A stretch of 59,125 nucleotides of DNA, taken from positions 1 to 59,125 of the IMG/VR virus record IMGVR_UViG_3300036861_000222, one strand, 5' to 3'. The stretch is from a virus. The stretch's first letter is position 1. Every line of letters starts with the position of its first letter. Shown piece after piece: positions 47,109-53,450 of this stretch. Both the position numbers and the translations under genes were made by a program. Under the pieces are notes generated by a model, which ran no database searches, had not been told where the DNA came from, and worked only from the letters and a program-made list of their open reading frames with translations.

Positions 47109-47347
47109 CGCAGGCACGTGGCACCCTCAGCACGGCACATGTGAGCCTGTGGCGGGTGGGCGATAGTCCGCAGGATCGCTGTAGCGCGGTCGCCGGGAGG
47201 ATGGGTGAACTCGGATACGCCCGCTGGGCGCAGGAACTGCGGCTGGCAGGACATGGCGGGGACGCTGTACAAGTACCGTTGACGCTGCTGGGAGAGATGC
47301 TGCATGTCCTCGCTGACCAGGGGATTCGCTGCGGTGACAAGATCTGA
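47105..47347 (+). CDS. hypothetical protein
   Basis: An 80-aa helical protein (CSAVAGRMGELGYARWAQEL). Coupled to the upstream membrane protein. Not recognised. Confidence 0.5.
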   Translation: MTQARGTLSTAHVSLWRVGDSPQDRCSAVAGRMGELGYARWAQELRLAGHGGDAVQVPLTLLGEMLHVLADQGIRCGDKI

Positions 47348-47360
47348 AGAAATTATCTGA

Positions 47361-47396
47361 ACCCCCTTGCGGACCTCCGTGAGGGGGTGTTATCGT
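47361..47396 (+). promoter_or_regulatory. repeated arm promoter P2
   Basis: TTGCGG at 47367-47372, 18-base spacer, TATCGT at 47391-47396, with the same CCCCCT/AGGGGG nested inverted repeat and A-rich upstream tract as P1. Confidence 0.65.
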
Positions 47397-47431
47397 TGAG
47401 GAACCAAAGACAAACGATGAGAGGACAGACA

Positions 47432-47596
47432 ATGGGCAACCTCTTCACCACAAAGGCGGAACTCATCGCGCAGGCGCGTGAACTCCGTCAGGGCAGTTCC
47501 AACCTTTCTGGCGTGAAACTCGAAAAGGCTCAGGCAGAGCACAAGCGGATCATGCAACGTATCTCGCAGATCAATGAATACCTTCGCAACAACTAA
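47432..47596 (+). CDS. small helical protein
   Basis: A 54-aa protein predicted fully helical (KAELIAQARELRQGSSNL, KAQAEHKRIMQRISQINE). ATG 47432 has GAGAGGA upstream. Not recognised. Confidence 0.55.
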   Translation: MGNLFTTKAELIAQARELRQGSSNLSGVKLEKAQAEHKRIMQRISQINEYLRNN

Positions 47597-47612
47597 CGAT
47601 GGAGGACAAACA

Positions 47613-47795
47613 ATGGGACGTAAAGAACGTTGTGCGTGGTATGGGTGCAAGAAAACCACGCGTCTGCCCAACAGCAGCTGGAAAAGTGGGCTATTCCTGC
47701 TTGACGAGACCTTCCACGATGAGCGTCACCCCACCAACAATGCCCGGAGCGCGTTTCTGTTCTTCTGCCCTGAGCATGGCGACAAGCGTACGTGA
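47613..47795 (+). CDS. zinc-finger-like protein
   Basis: A 60-aa protein with CAWYGC near the N-terminus and FFCPEH at the C-terminus, a four-ligand zinc site. GGAGGA precedes the ATG. Confidence 0.55.
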   Translation: MGRKERCAWYGCKKTTRLPNSSWKSGLFLLDETFHDERHPTNNARSAFLFFCPEHGDKRT

Positions 47796-47813
47796 CCAGT
47801 AGCGGTTGCCTGT

Positions 47814-47853
47814 GAGGCTCACTGGAGTGAGCCTCTAGGGGAGGTGCTACCTT
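47814..47853 (+). promoter_or_regulatory. hairpin plus repeated element, copy 2
   Basis: Perfect 9-bp hairpin GAGGCTCAC/GTGAGCCTC followed by TAGGGGAGG-N2-CTACCT, identical in layout to 43323-43366. Confidence 0.5.
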
Positions 47854-47885
47854 CAATGCATACATGAAGACGAGAGGATAGAACG

Positions 47886-48143
47886 ATGGCAGTCAAGCTC
47901 CACAGTCTCCCTGCTCCAATCCGCAAGGTTCTCGCAGCCGCTGAGCATGAGGCACGCCTTGCCTATGCGGACGCCCTGAACCACGAGACCACCGACTATG
48001 ATGAGGTGTTCTCGCGCGCGCACTTCGTGTACACGGATATGTGCGAGCAGCTCATGGTGTGCTACACGTACGGTTGCTATGAGCGGACCGACCTCGGTCA
48101 GTACTGCGGCGAACACAAGACGCGTGGGGTGCTGGGGCTGTGA
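47886..48143 (+). CDS. hypothetical Cys/His-containing protein
   Basis: An 85-aa protein with a helical N-terminus and C-terminal C-x5-C-x3-C plus YCGEH, possibly zinc-binding. GAGAGGATAGAACG leader. Confidence 0.55.
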   Translation: MAVKLHSLPAPIRKVLAAAEHEARLAYADALNHETTDYDEVFSRAHFVYTDMCEQLMVCYTYGCYERTDLGQYCGEHKTRGVLGL

Positions 48144-48167
48144 ACGGCGTCAGAGCAGGTAGCTGAC

Positions 48168-48193
48168 AACCCCCGCCCGCTAGGGCGGGGGTT
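48168..48193 (+). terminator. rho-independent-type hairpin
   Basis: AACCCCCGCCC pairs with GGGCGGGGGTT around GCTA. TATGCT at 48198 after it is a likely -10 for the next gene. Confidence 0.75.
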
Positions 48194-48233
48194 CTGGTAT
48201 GCTAGAGCAAGACCAAAGACGAGAGGATCAAAG

Positions 48234-48410
48234 ATGGCACAAACCCGCTGGCACCAAACCACATCGCACGGCAATCGTTGCCGGAAGTGCAACGAGGCAG
48301 CCGCGCAGGCCAAAACGGACGCGATCGTTCGCGGCGTGGATATCGCTACGTTCACCATCACACAGGGATTGCACTCAGCTACTGTCGAACGCTCGGCACA
48401 GAGAGGATAG
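48234..48410 (+). CDS. hypothetical protein
   Basis: A 58-aa protein in its own frame after GAGAGGATCAAAG, with CRKC near residue 16-19. Not recognised. Confidence 0.5.
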   Translation: MAQTRWHQTTSHGNRCRKCNEAAAQAKTDAIVRGVDIATFTITQGLHSATVERSAQRG

Positions 48411-48414
48411 AACG

Positions 48415-48528
48415 ATGGAGATCTGCGGATACTGCGACAACCACGAGGACGAGTGCACCTGTGCTTACTGCGACGCGTGCGACCGGGAGATGATCTACTG
48501 TGAGTGCGACATCGAAGAGGATGAATGA
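48415..48528 (+). CDS. 37-aa acidic Cys-rich protein
   Basis: Nine Cys in 37 residues (CGYC, CTCAYC, DAC, CEC) among Glu/Asp; a compact zinc-binding fold is likely. GAGAGGA leader; overlaps the next gene by four bases. Confidence 0.5.
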   Translation: MEICGYCDNHEDECTCAYCDACDREMIYCECDIEEDE

Positions 48529-48764
48529 TGGAGCTGGAATGGCGTGAAACTGTCAACGCTGGCGGCGATCCAGTATGGATCGCCTACACCGACAACAAGC
48601 TATACAAACTGGTCATCACTGAAACCAATCCACCCGGATCTCAGGGGCCGTGGTACTGGGGTGAGATCATCTTCAGACCCGACGCCAAGGTAATTACAGA
48701 GACCGCGTACCAATCTCCGAAAACCGGCATGCGCGGCCTGGTTCGCAGGCTCGCGAAGTACTAG
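48525..48764 (+). CDS. hypothetical protein, paralogue of 50493-50732
   Basis: A 79-aa beta-rich protein with a Trp-containing core (WIAYTDNKLYKLVITE, YWGEIIF) and basic C-terminal LVRRLAKY. The gene at 50493 shares this pattern. Confidence 0.55.
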   Translation: MMELEWRETVNAGGDPVWIAYTDNKLYKLVITETNPPGSQGPWYWGEIIFRPDAKVITETAYQSPKTGMRGLVRRLAKY

Positions 48765-48779
48765 GCGAGAGGACACACG

Positions 48780-49124
48780 ATGGAACCATTCGACATTGCC
48801 GATCTATTCCCACAGCGTGAGGAGCCGATTCCGCGTGCAACCGCTGAGGATGAGCTGTACGTCATCAAGAGCAACCCGGGGCACATCAAGTGGGGCGAAC
48901 CTGACAACAGTTGGCACGGCTATCCCGCCTCGTACCACATTGGGTACCGAACCAAGTGGGGCTCAGTCGCGCTGTGCGGCGTCGGGAACGATGTGATCCC
49001 AACCGGGTGTCGCTGCGCTCCGTGGCACCCGAAGCCGGAACACACAGCGGTTGACTGCCCGGAGTGCTTCACCATTGCGCGGAGCCTCCATGACGAGGGG
49101 AAGTACCCCGATGAGCTGGGCTGA
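48780..49124 (+). CDS. hypothetical Cys-containing protein
   Basis: A 114-aa protein. The C-terminal region has CRCAPWH and CPEC, likely a zinc site. GAGAGGACACACG leader. Confidence 0.55.
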   Translation: MEPFDIADLFPQREEPIPRATAEDELYVIKSNPGHIKWGEPDNSWHGYPASYHIGYRTKWGSVALCGVGNDVIPTGCRCAPWHPKPEHTAVDCPECFTIARSLHDEGKYPDELG

Positions 49125-49317
49125 TGAGGTGGAAGCCACTCAGGCAGCTATGCAGGGTGACGTGATGCGCCAGACCGGAACAGACTGGCTGTACACCATC
49201 TCCGAGGCTGACCAGTACCGCGCGGATCGCAGGGTGACGAAAGCTCGGAGGAAGATCAACAAGGCGGAACGCAAGTACCTGCGGAGGATGCGAGGACATG
49301 AAGATGGACAAGCCTGA
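49111..49317 (+). CDS. hypothetical basic protein
   Basis: A 68-aa protein with a Lys/Arg-rich helix (KARRKINKAERKYLRRM). It overlaps the previous gene by 14 bases. Confidence 0.5.
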   Translation: MSWADEVEATQAAMQGDVMRQTGTDWLYTISEADQYRADRRVTKARRKINKAERKYLRRMRGHEDGQA

Positions 49318-49498
49318 CAGCTACGGACCCGAGATCATCATGAGCATTCAAGACAGAAACACGACAGTGTTTACGTGCACTGCCGCTGACTGCGACTGGG
49401 TACGAACCGCGTTGGGCTTCCCTGCCAGTGCCGAACGTGAAGCACTCGAACACCTTCGCGTGTCGCACTCACAGACATGGGACGGAGGTGTGAAGTAG
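49298..49498 (+). CDS. C2H2-type zinc-finger protein
   Basis: A 66-aa protein with a single finger: CTAADC followed, 22 residues on, by HLRVSH. Possible nucleic-acid binder. Coupled at both ends. Confidence 0.55.
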   Translation: MKMDKPDSYGPEIIMSIQDRNTTVFTCTAADCDWVRTALGFPASAEREALEHLRVSHSQTWDGGVK

Positions 49499-49677
49499 TG
49501 GAACAGACGCACTTCCGGCTCACACTTCTCGATGAGAACGGCGACAAGATCCCCTGCCCTGTGTTCTCCATGCTGGGGAACTGGATGGACGCCGAGATCA
49601 CCAACGTGGAACGCTGGTATCACGTCTCCATCCCTTCCGAACCGATCGACTTGGGGGACTGGGATGGGCAAGCCTGA
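49498..49677 (+). CDS. hypothetical protein
   Basis: A 59-aa beta-rich protein, GTG start overlapping the previous stop (TAGTG). Not recognised. Confidence 0.5.
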   Translation: MEQTHFRLTLLDENGDKIPCPVFSMLGNWMDAEITNVERWYHVSIPSEPIDLGDWDGQA

Positions 49678-49888
49678 GAGCGTCAACAAGGCACTCTCCT
49701 GGATCATCTACGGAGCCGTAGCAGCCTCCCTGGCCGCTCCTATGCTGGGCATTGAGAGCAGGTTCGCGTTCGGGCTGGGCCTAGGGCTCCTCGTGTTCGC
49801 GTTCCTTGCGCTTGCACTGGGAGGTGCCTACTTCGCGAAGAGTGGAGCTGACTCCGATGATGATGACGAAGCAGCGGACCACAGCTGA
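49664..49888 (+). CDS. small two-span membrane protein
   Basis: A 74-aa protein with helices near 11-28 and 35-58 and a strongly acidic tail (SDDDDEAADHS). Overlaps the previous gene by 14 bases. Confidence 0.55.
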   Translation: MGKPESVNKALSWIIYGAVAASLAAPMLGIESRFAFGLGLGLLVFAFLALALGGAYFAKSGADSDDDDEAADHS

Positions 49889-49901
49889 GGCAGGGGGCAA
49901 T

Positions 49902-50111
49902 ATGCAGAACCGCACCTCCAAACCCGAACGCAGAGCAGCGCGGAAGCAGTACCCGAAGGAGTGCCAGCGCCTTGGAACAGGGCAGTCCGCGCGCATCATG
50001 CGCAGCATTACCCCTGACATGCTCCGGCTGTGCTCCGCCATGAATGTTCCCGTATTCGTCCTGGCAGGAGCAGACCCTGGTGCCAACCACTGGTCAGCCT
50101 ACATGGGCTGA
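49902..50111 (+). CDS. hypothetical basic protein
   Basis: A 69-aa protein with an Arg-rich N-terminus (ERRAARKQYPKECQRLGTG). The start is chosen to follow GGGGG; earlier ATGs inside the previous gene are possible. Confidence 0.45.
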   Translation: MQNRTSKPERRAARKQYPKECQRLGTGQSARIMRSITPDMLRLCSAMNVPVFVLAGADPGANHWSAYMG

Positions 50112-50121
50112 CCTGCGAAAA
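50109..50121 (+). promoter_or_regulatory. candidate operator TGACCTGCGAAAA
   Basis: Same word as at 43026-43038 (reverse), 30 bases upstream of promoter P3. Confidence 0.45.
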
Positions 50122-50144
50122 CACAACTTCAAAGAAATTACCGA

Positions 50145-50180
50145 ACCCCCTTGTCAACCGCGATGAGGGGGTGGTAATGT
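50145..50180 (+). promoter_or_regulatory. repeated arm promoter P3
   Basis: TTGTCA at 50151-50156, 18-base spacer, TAATGT at 50175-50180, nested ACCCCCT/AGGGGGT inverted repeat. Confidence 0.65.
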
Positions 50181-50241
50181 TGTCTTCAGCAAGGAAGAAC
50201 GGCAACGATCAAAGACCAAAGACGCAAGACAGGAGCACATC

Positions 50242-50439
50242 ATGAACCGTTACATGGTCACCCGACAGCGCAAGAACTGCGGACCCACTCAGGAAATCTT
50301 CGTCAAGACCATCGCCGAAGCGCGCCGCGCCTTCGACATCGCAGTTGAGGCTGGCGACCAGTTCGCAGAGATCTTCGACATGAACATGGACGCGCAGGTG
50401 CTGCTGCACCTCACCCCCGCCACCCACACCCGCTACTAG
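50242..50439 (+). CDS. hypothetical protein
   Basis: A 65-aa protein (MVTRQRKNCGPTQEIFVKTI), alpha/beta. AGACAGGAGCACATC leader. Followed by a GC-rich hairpin. Not recognised. Confidence 0.55.
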   Translation: MNRYMVTRQRKNCGPTQEIFVKTIAEARRAFDIAVEAGDQFAEIFDMNMDAQVLLHLTPATHTRY

Positions 50440-50448
50440 ACGCCATCC

Positions 50449-50470
50449 GGGCGGGGCTGGAGCCCCGCCC
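50449..50470 (+). terminator. GC-rich hairpin without U-run
   Basis: GGGCGGGGCT pairs with AGCCCCGCCC; partial attenuator before the next gene. Confidence 0.55.
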
Positions 50471-50492
50471 ACCAACGATGAGAGGATCTAAG

Positions 50493-50732
50493 ATGCACCT
50501 GACCTGGACAGAGAACACCGACGCCCACGGGCAGACCTACTGGGCCTGCGAAGTCCGCGCTTACCGATTCGTGATCACCGAGATCAGGAGCATGTTCGCC
50601 GGTACCACGTACTACGGCCGGTTGATCCATAATCTTGAATCCGGTCCGTTCGTGCTGGAATCGGCCGAGTACAAGTCCGAGCGCAGCGCCAAGTCTGGGC
50701 TCAAGCGTCGAGCCGTAAAGTACGGCATCTGA
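50493..50732 (+). CDS. hypothetical protein, paralogue of 48525-48764
   Basis: A 79-aa protein whose YRFVITE, YYGRLI and C-terminal GLKRRAVKYG line up with the earlier gene. GAGAGGATCTAAG leader. Confidence 0.55.
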   Translation: MHLTWTENTDAHGQTYWACEVRAYRFVITEIRSMFAGTTYYGRLIHNLESGPFVLESAEYKSERSAKSGLKRRAVKYGI

Positions 50733-50745
50733 GAGGATCGAAGAC

Positions 50746-50928
50746 ATGACGAAAGAGTTCGCACTCGGGCAAACCGTGGAAGTCATCACGCTGACGGGCC
50801 ACGTCAAGCGCGACTGCGAGATCGTGAAGGTTCACCCCGGGAACCGATACACCGCCAAGCACAAGCATTCCGATTGGACCATGCTCAACACGGGCACCGA
50901 GCGCATCTTCGCGCAGGACGAGGAGTAG
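50746..50928 (+). CDS. hypothetical SH3-like small protein
   Basis: A 60-aa beta protein (FALGQTVEVITLTGHVKRDC, EIVKVHPGNRYTAKH), pattern of a small barrel. Not recognised. Confidence 0.5.
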   Translation: MTKEFALGQTVEVITLTGHVKRDCEIVKVHPGNRYTAKHKHSDWTMLNTGTERIFAQDEE

Positions 50929-50961
50929 CCGAAAAGAATCTGAGAAAGTTGCCCCACCAGC

Positions 50962-50991
50962 TTGCGCCCCTGTGCAGGCGGGTGTTAGGCT
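50962..50991 (+). promoter_or_regulatory. repeated arm promoter P4
   Basis: TTGCGC at 50962-50967, 18-base spacer, TAGGCT at 50986-50991; A-rich upstream tract. Confidence 0.65.
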
Positions 50992-51032
50992 TTGGGTACA
51001 ACGATGAACGACAACGATAAAGGATGGATGCC

Positions 51033-51167
51033 ATGATTGAGCACACCTTCAAGTCCGAACGTGAGGCACACGCAGCCCGGCGCGAGATGATCGCAGAGGG
51101 GAAGGAAGTTAGCCTCATCGGATACGACACTGAGCGTGAGGTGTATGCGTTCGATAGCTACGCGTAA
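51033..51167 (+). CDS. 44-aa hypothetical protein
   Basis: Small alpha/beta protein (TFKSEREAHAARREMIAEGK); AAAGGA upstream. Flanked by its own promoter and terminator. Confidence 0.5.
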   Translation: MIEHTFKSEREAHAARREMIAEGKEVSLIGYDTEREVYAFDSYA

Positions 51168-51173
51168 CTGAGC

Positions 51174-51195
51174 GCCCCGCTCCGGCGGGGCTTTT
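51174..51195 (+). terminator. rho-independent terminator
   Basis: GCCCCGC/GCGGGGC around TCCG, then TTTT. Confidence 0.9.
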
Positions 51196-51272
51196 CTCGG
51201 CTGGGATATGTAAGCGTTTGCTGTGACACTGATGCTTCTCTGAGAAAAATATTAAAAAACTTGGGGTATGGG

Positions 51273-51301
51273 TTGCGGCGCTCCTGATGGGGTGTTAGGC
51301 T
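51273..51301 (+). promoter_or_regulatory. repeated arm promoter P5
   Basis: TTGCGG at 51273-51278, 17-base spacer, TAGGCT at 51296-51301; upstream run of A and AT-rich sequence resembles an UP element. Confidence 0.65.
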
Positions 51302-51337
51302 TCAGGGACAAGGACGACAAGACAAAGGATGAAGACG

Positions 51338-51604
51338 ATGAAGAAGCTCACCCAGGCCCAGGAAAAAGCACTCCAGACCATCACCGAGAACCCTGGCAAG
51401 GTCGCCAACAACTGGAACCTGGCCTCTGATGACCTCCTGTACATCCGCTCCACCACGGCGGTGGCGCTCGCAAAGGCCGGACTGATCGAAGGCGTCAAGA
51501 CGGACCAGATCAAGACCTACACCTACCCCACCGGACACAACGTGAGCGTTGACATAATCACCTGGGAGCTGACTGGCAAGGGACGCGAATACCTGGGGAT
51601 CTGA
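51338..51604 (+). CDS. winged-helix-like small protein
   Basis: An 88-aa protein. LTQAQEKALQTITENPGKVA, then LYIRSTTAVALAKAGLIEGV and a beta wing suggest a winged helix. The second ATG is used because AAAGG is nine bases upstream. Own promoter and terminator. Confidence 0.6.
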   Translation: MKKLTQAQEKALQTITENPGKVANNWNLASDDLLYIRSTTAVALAKAGLIEGVKTDQIKTYTYPTGHNVSVDIITWELTGKGREYLGI

Positions 51605-51609
51605 GAGGG

Positions 51610-51629
51610 GCCGCCGAGAGGCGGCTTTT
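51610..51629 (+). terminator. rho-independent terminator
   Basis: GCCGCC/GGCGGC around GAGA, then TTTT. Confidence 0.85.
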
Positions 51630-51804
51630 CTCGCGGCAAGTAGGTAAGCGTTTGCCGATCGAAGTTGGGAGCGGGGGCGACGGTTGTTTGGTCCCCCGGC
51701 CGCCCTCCGCCGAAATTCGGACAAAACCCCCGAGGCAGGGGGTGCCTGGTCCGCCTGCATTCATTGTGTGCTAGACTGGACAACAACGACGAAAGGACGC
51801 AACG

Positions 51805-51975
51805 ATGGCAAAGATCTCCAAGCAATCCGCTCAGAACGCCAAAGACAAGGCACGTCAGGAGAAACAGGAGATCATGCGCAAGGCGGGGAAGAACTTCACT
51901 GCCAAGCAGAAAGAGCAGATGGCGGCCCTGAACGACGTGATCCGCGCGGCTGACAAGATCATCGACAAGGAATAG
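51805..51975 (+). CDS. small basic helical protein
   Basis: A 56-aa Lys-rich helical protein (NAKDKARQEKQEIMRKAGKN). GAAAGGACGCAACG leader; a -10-like TAGACT lies at 51772. Confidence 0.5.
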   Translation: MAKISKQSAQNAKDKARQEKQEIMRKAGKNFTAKQKEQMAALNDVIRAADKIIDKE

Positions 51976-51980
51976 GACAC

Positions 51981-52169
51981 ATGGGCAAAAAGGAATCCGA
52001 GTTCGACAAGGTACGTAAGGGCATCATCAACCAGCGAGGCCCCTCGCAGGCCGAACGTGAGGAAGCAAGACGACGTAAGGAGCAAGCGGAAGAGCAGGTC
52101 AAGCGTCAGAAGGAACACGCTGAACGTGTGCGTCGGGCCGAGGAGCGGCGACGCCGCAATCAGGCTTGA
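51981..52169 (+). CDS. highly charged coiled-coil protein
   Basis: A 62-aa protein, almost entirely Arg/Lys/Glu/Gln from residue 20 on (EEARRRKEQAEEQVKRQKEH), ending RRRRNQA. Function unknown. Confidence 0.5.
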   Translation: MGKKESEFDKVRKGIINQRGPSQAEREEARRRKEQAEEQVKRQKEHAERVRRAEERRRRNQA

Positions 52170-52187
52170 TCAATAGCCAGTACACGA

Positions 52188-52214
52188 GGACCCCGCAGCA
52201 ATGCGGGGTCCTTT
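52188..52214 (+). terminator. terminator at the end of the small-gene arm
   Basis: GGACCCCGC/GCGGGGTCC around AGCAAT, then TTT. Confidence 0.85.
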
Positions 52215-52515
52215 GGCGTTTCCTGGCCCTGAGAGCAACGCTGACAGCCTCCCATAGCGAACCCCTACACGGGTAAGGGTATCGGCCTGTAAGGGCGTCA
52301 CAGAGCCACTAGGGCCCTCAAACAACGTCTTGCGTCTTGGATCTGTACCCGCGCTGGCAATCTCGTTATCGTATCGTGACCATATCGCCCGTGGGATATC
52401 CCTGACCTGCGCACATACAAGTCAGCGACGTACAACCTCGGGAACGGGAATAGCTCACGAGAATTGGGGTTCCCACAAGCTACCAACCAGTAGCCAGAAC
52501 TTGAGTCCCCCAGGC
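52215..52515. other. intergenic region between converging transcripts
   Basis: About 300 bases with no gene. Only weak inverted repeats (ATATC/GATAT near 52380, TTGAG/CTCAA near 52502-52521) were seen; the latter may terminate the leftward transcript. Confidence 0.5.
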
Positions 52516-53040
52516 TCAACCTTCAATCATGGGATGACGGGGCACGCCATGGCCGACGCTTGCGTGCCGCTCGTTCAACTCCCGGCCGACCTCCGCCAGC
52601 GCGATCCGCAGCTCCTCGGTTGCGTCCAGCCATTGCTCAGGGCTCAATTGCGCGGCCTGTAGCGCCCTCTGGAGCACGTTCGCGATCATCTGCGCCTCAG
52701 CCTGCACACTCTCGATGTAGCGCTCTGAGAGGCCCGCTGAGACGGCCGCACGGGCTACCTGCGCGCCGTGTGCCCGCTCCTCCCGGCTGAGCTTGATCCA
52801 CTCCCGCAGCTCACGGCCCTGCGCCATCCTCATCCGCTCGTACTTGTCCGCGTCATCCCATTCGGCCGCCCTGTTGCCCAACTCGCGGTCATGCTGCGTC
52901 TCCACCTCGACTCGCTGGTCGACCCACTGCGACCGGTACGCGCTCCTGCGCACCTCCGCCAGCAGGAAGTCCCAAGGCGAAACATTCGCCTCCCCCGAGA
53001 ACGGGATCTCAGCCTTCCGCTCGTCCTTCGTCATCCCCAT
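52516..53040 (-). CDS. terminase small subunit-like protein
   Basis: A 174-aa helical protein. SPWDFLLAEVRRSAYRSQWV, then REWIKLSREERAHGAQVARA, AAVSAGLSERYIESVQ and MIANVLQRALQ give the pattern of actinophage small terminases (leading W-x-F, R-x-x-W helix, AGL-ER turn, then a long helix). It lies 11 kb from terL, beside the iteron region, which is unusual. An alternative is a replication or antirepressor protein. Confidence 0.5.
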   Translation of the reverse strand: MGMTKDERKAEIPFSGEANVSPWDFLLAEVRRSAYRSQWVDQRVEVETQHDRELGNRAAEWDDADKYERMRMAQGRELREWIKLSREERAHGAQVARAAVSAGLSERYIESVQAEAQMIANVLQRALQAAQLSPEQWLDATEELRIALAEVGRELNERHASVGHGVPRHPMIEG

Positions 53041-53450
53041 CGGCCATCACTTTCTGTTACCTGTCCGGGATCCCCACCTGTCTGGGGTGTCCGGGATCTT
53101 TTGCATTGCAGCTCTAGCATTTCATATTCTAACAGTACAAGCGTTATATTTAGCTTCTCATAGCAATTATCTAAAAAGTATCCCAGACATCCCGGACAGC
53201 TAGAAAAGAAGACCAGGTCACAGCCATAATCGATCCCAGACACCATCCCAGACACCATCCCGTGCACCACCCCCTCAGATCCCGGACAGTGATAACGAAT
53301 CGATAAACCCCTGTAATCGCCTCACTACGCTCTGCTACCTGTCCGGGATACCTGTCCGGGATGTATCCCGGACAGGCCGGACAGGGAAAAGCCCCGATTT
53401 TCGTCACTCTCAGTAACAAAAACCGGGGCCTGTCCGGGATGCACGGGGTC
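53041..53450. other. iteron-rich, AT-rich region: candidate replication origin
   Basis: No gene in 410 bases. The word CTGTCCGGGAT or its close variants occurs about ten times in both orientations, including a near-perfect palindrome at 53351-53376 (CCTGTCCGGGAT-GT-ATCCCGGACAGG) and two tandem ATCCCAGACACC copies near 53205. An AT-rich stretch (about 53095-53180) lies between the groups. Position downstream of the D5 helicase gene fits a theta origin. Confidence 0.6.
53387..53429 (-). terminator. terminator of the D5 primase gene
   Basis: On the minus strand GCCCCGGTTTTT pairs with AAAATCGGGGC, followed by TTTTC. Confidence 0.75.

Noticed and set aside
53031-53270. Short open frame over the iteron region
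   Set aside because: It spans repeated words and an AT-rich stretch, has no ribosome-binding site and no protein-like pattern.
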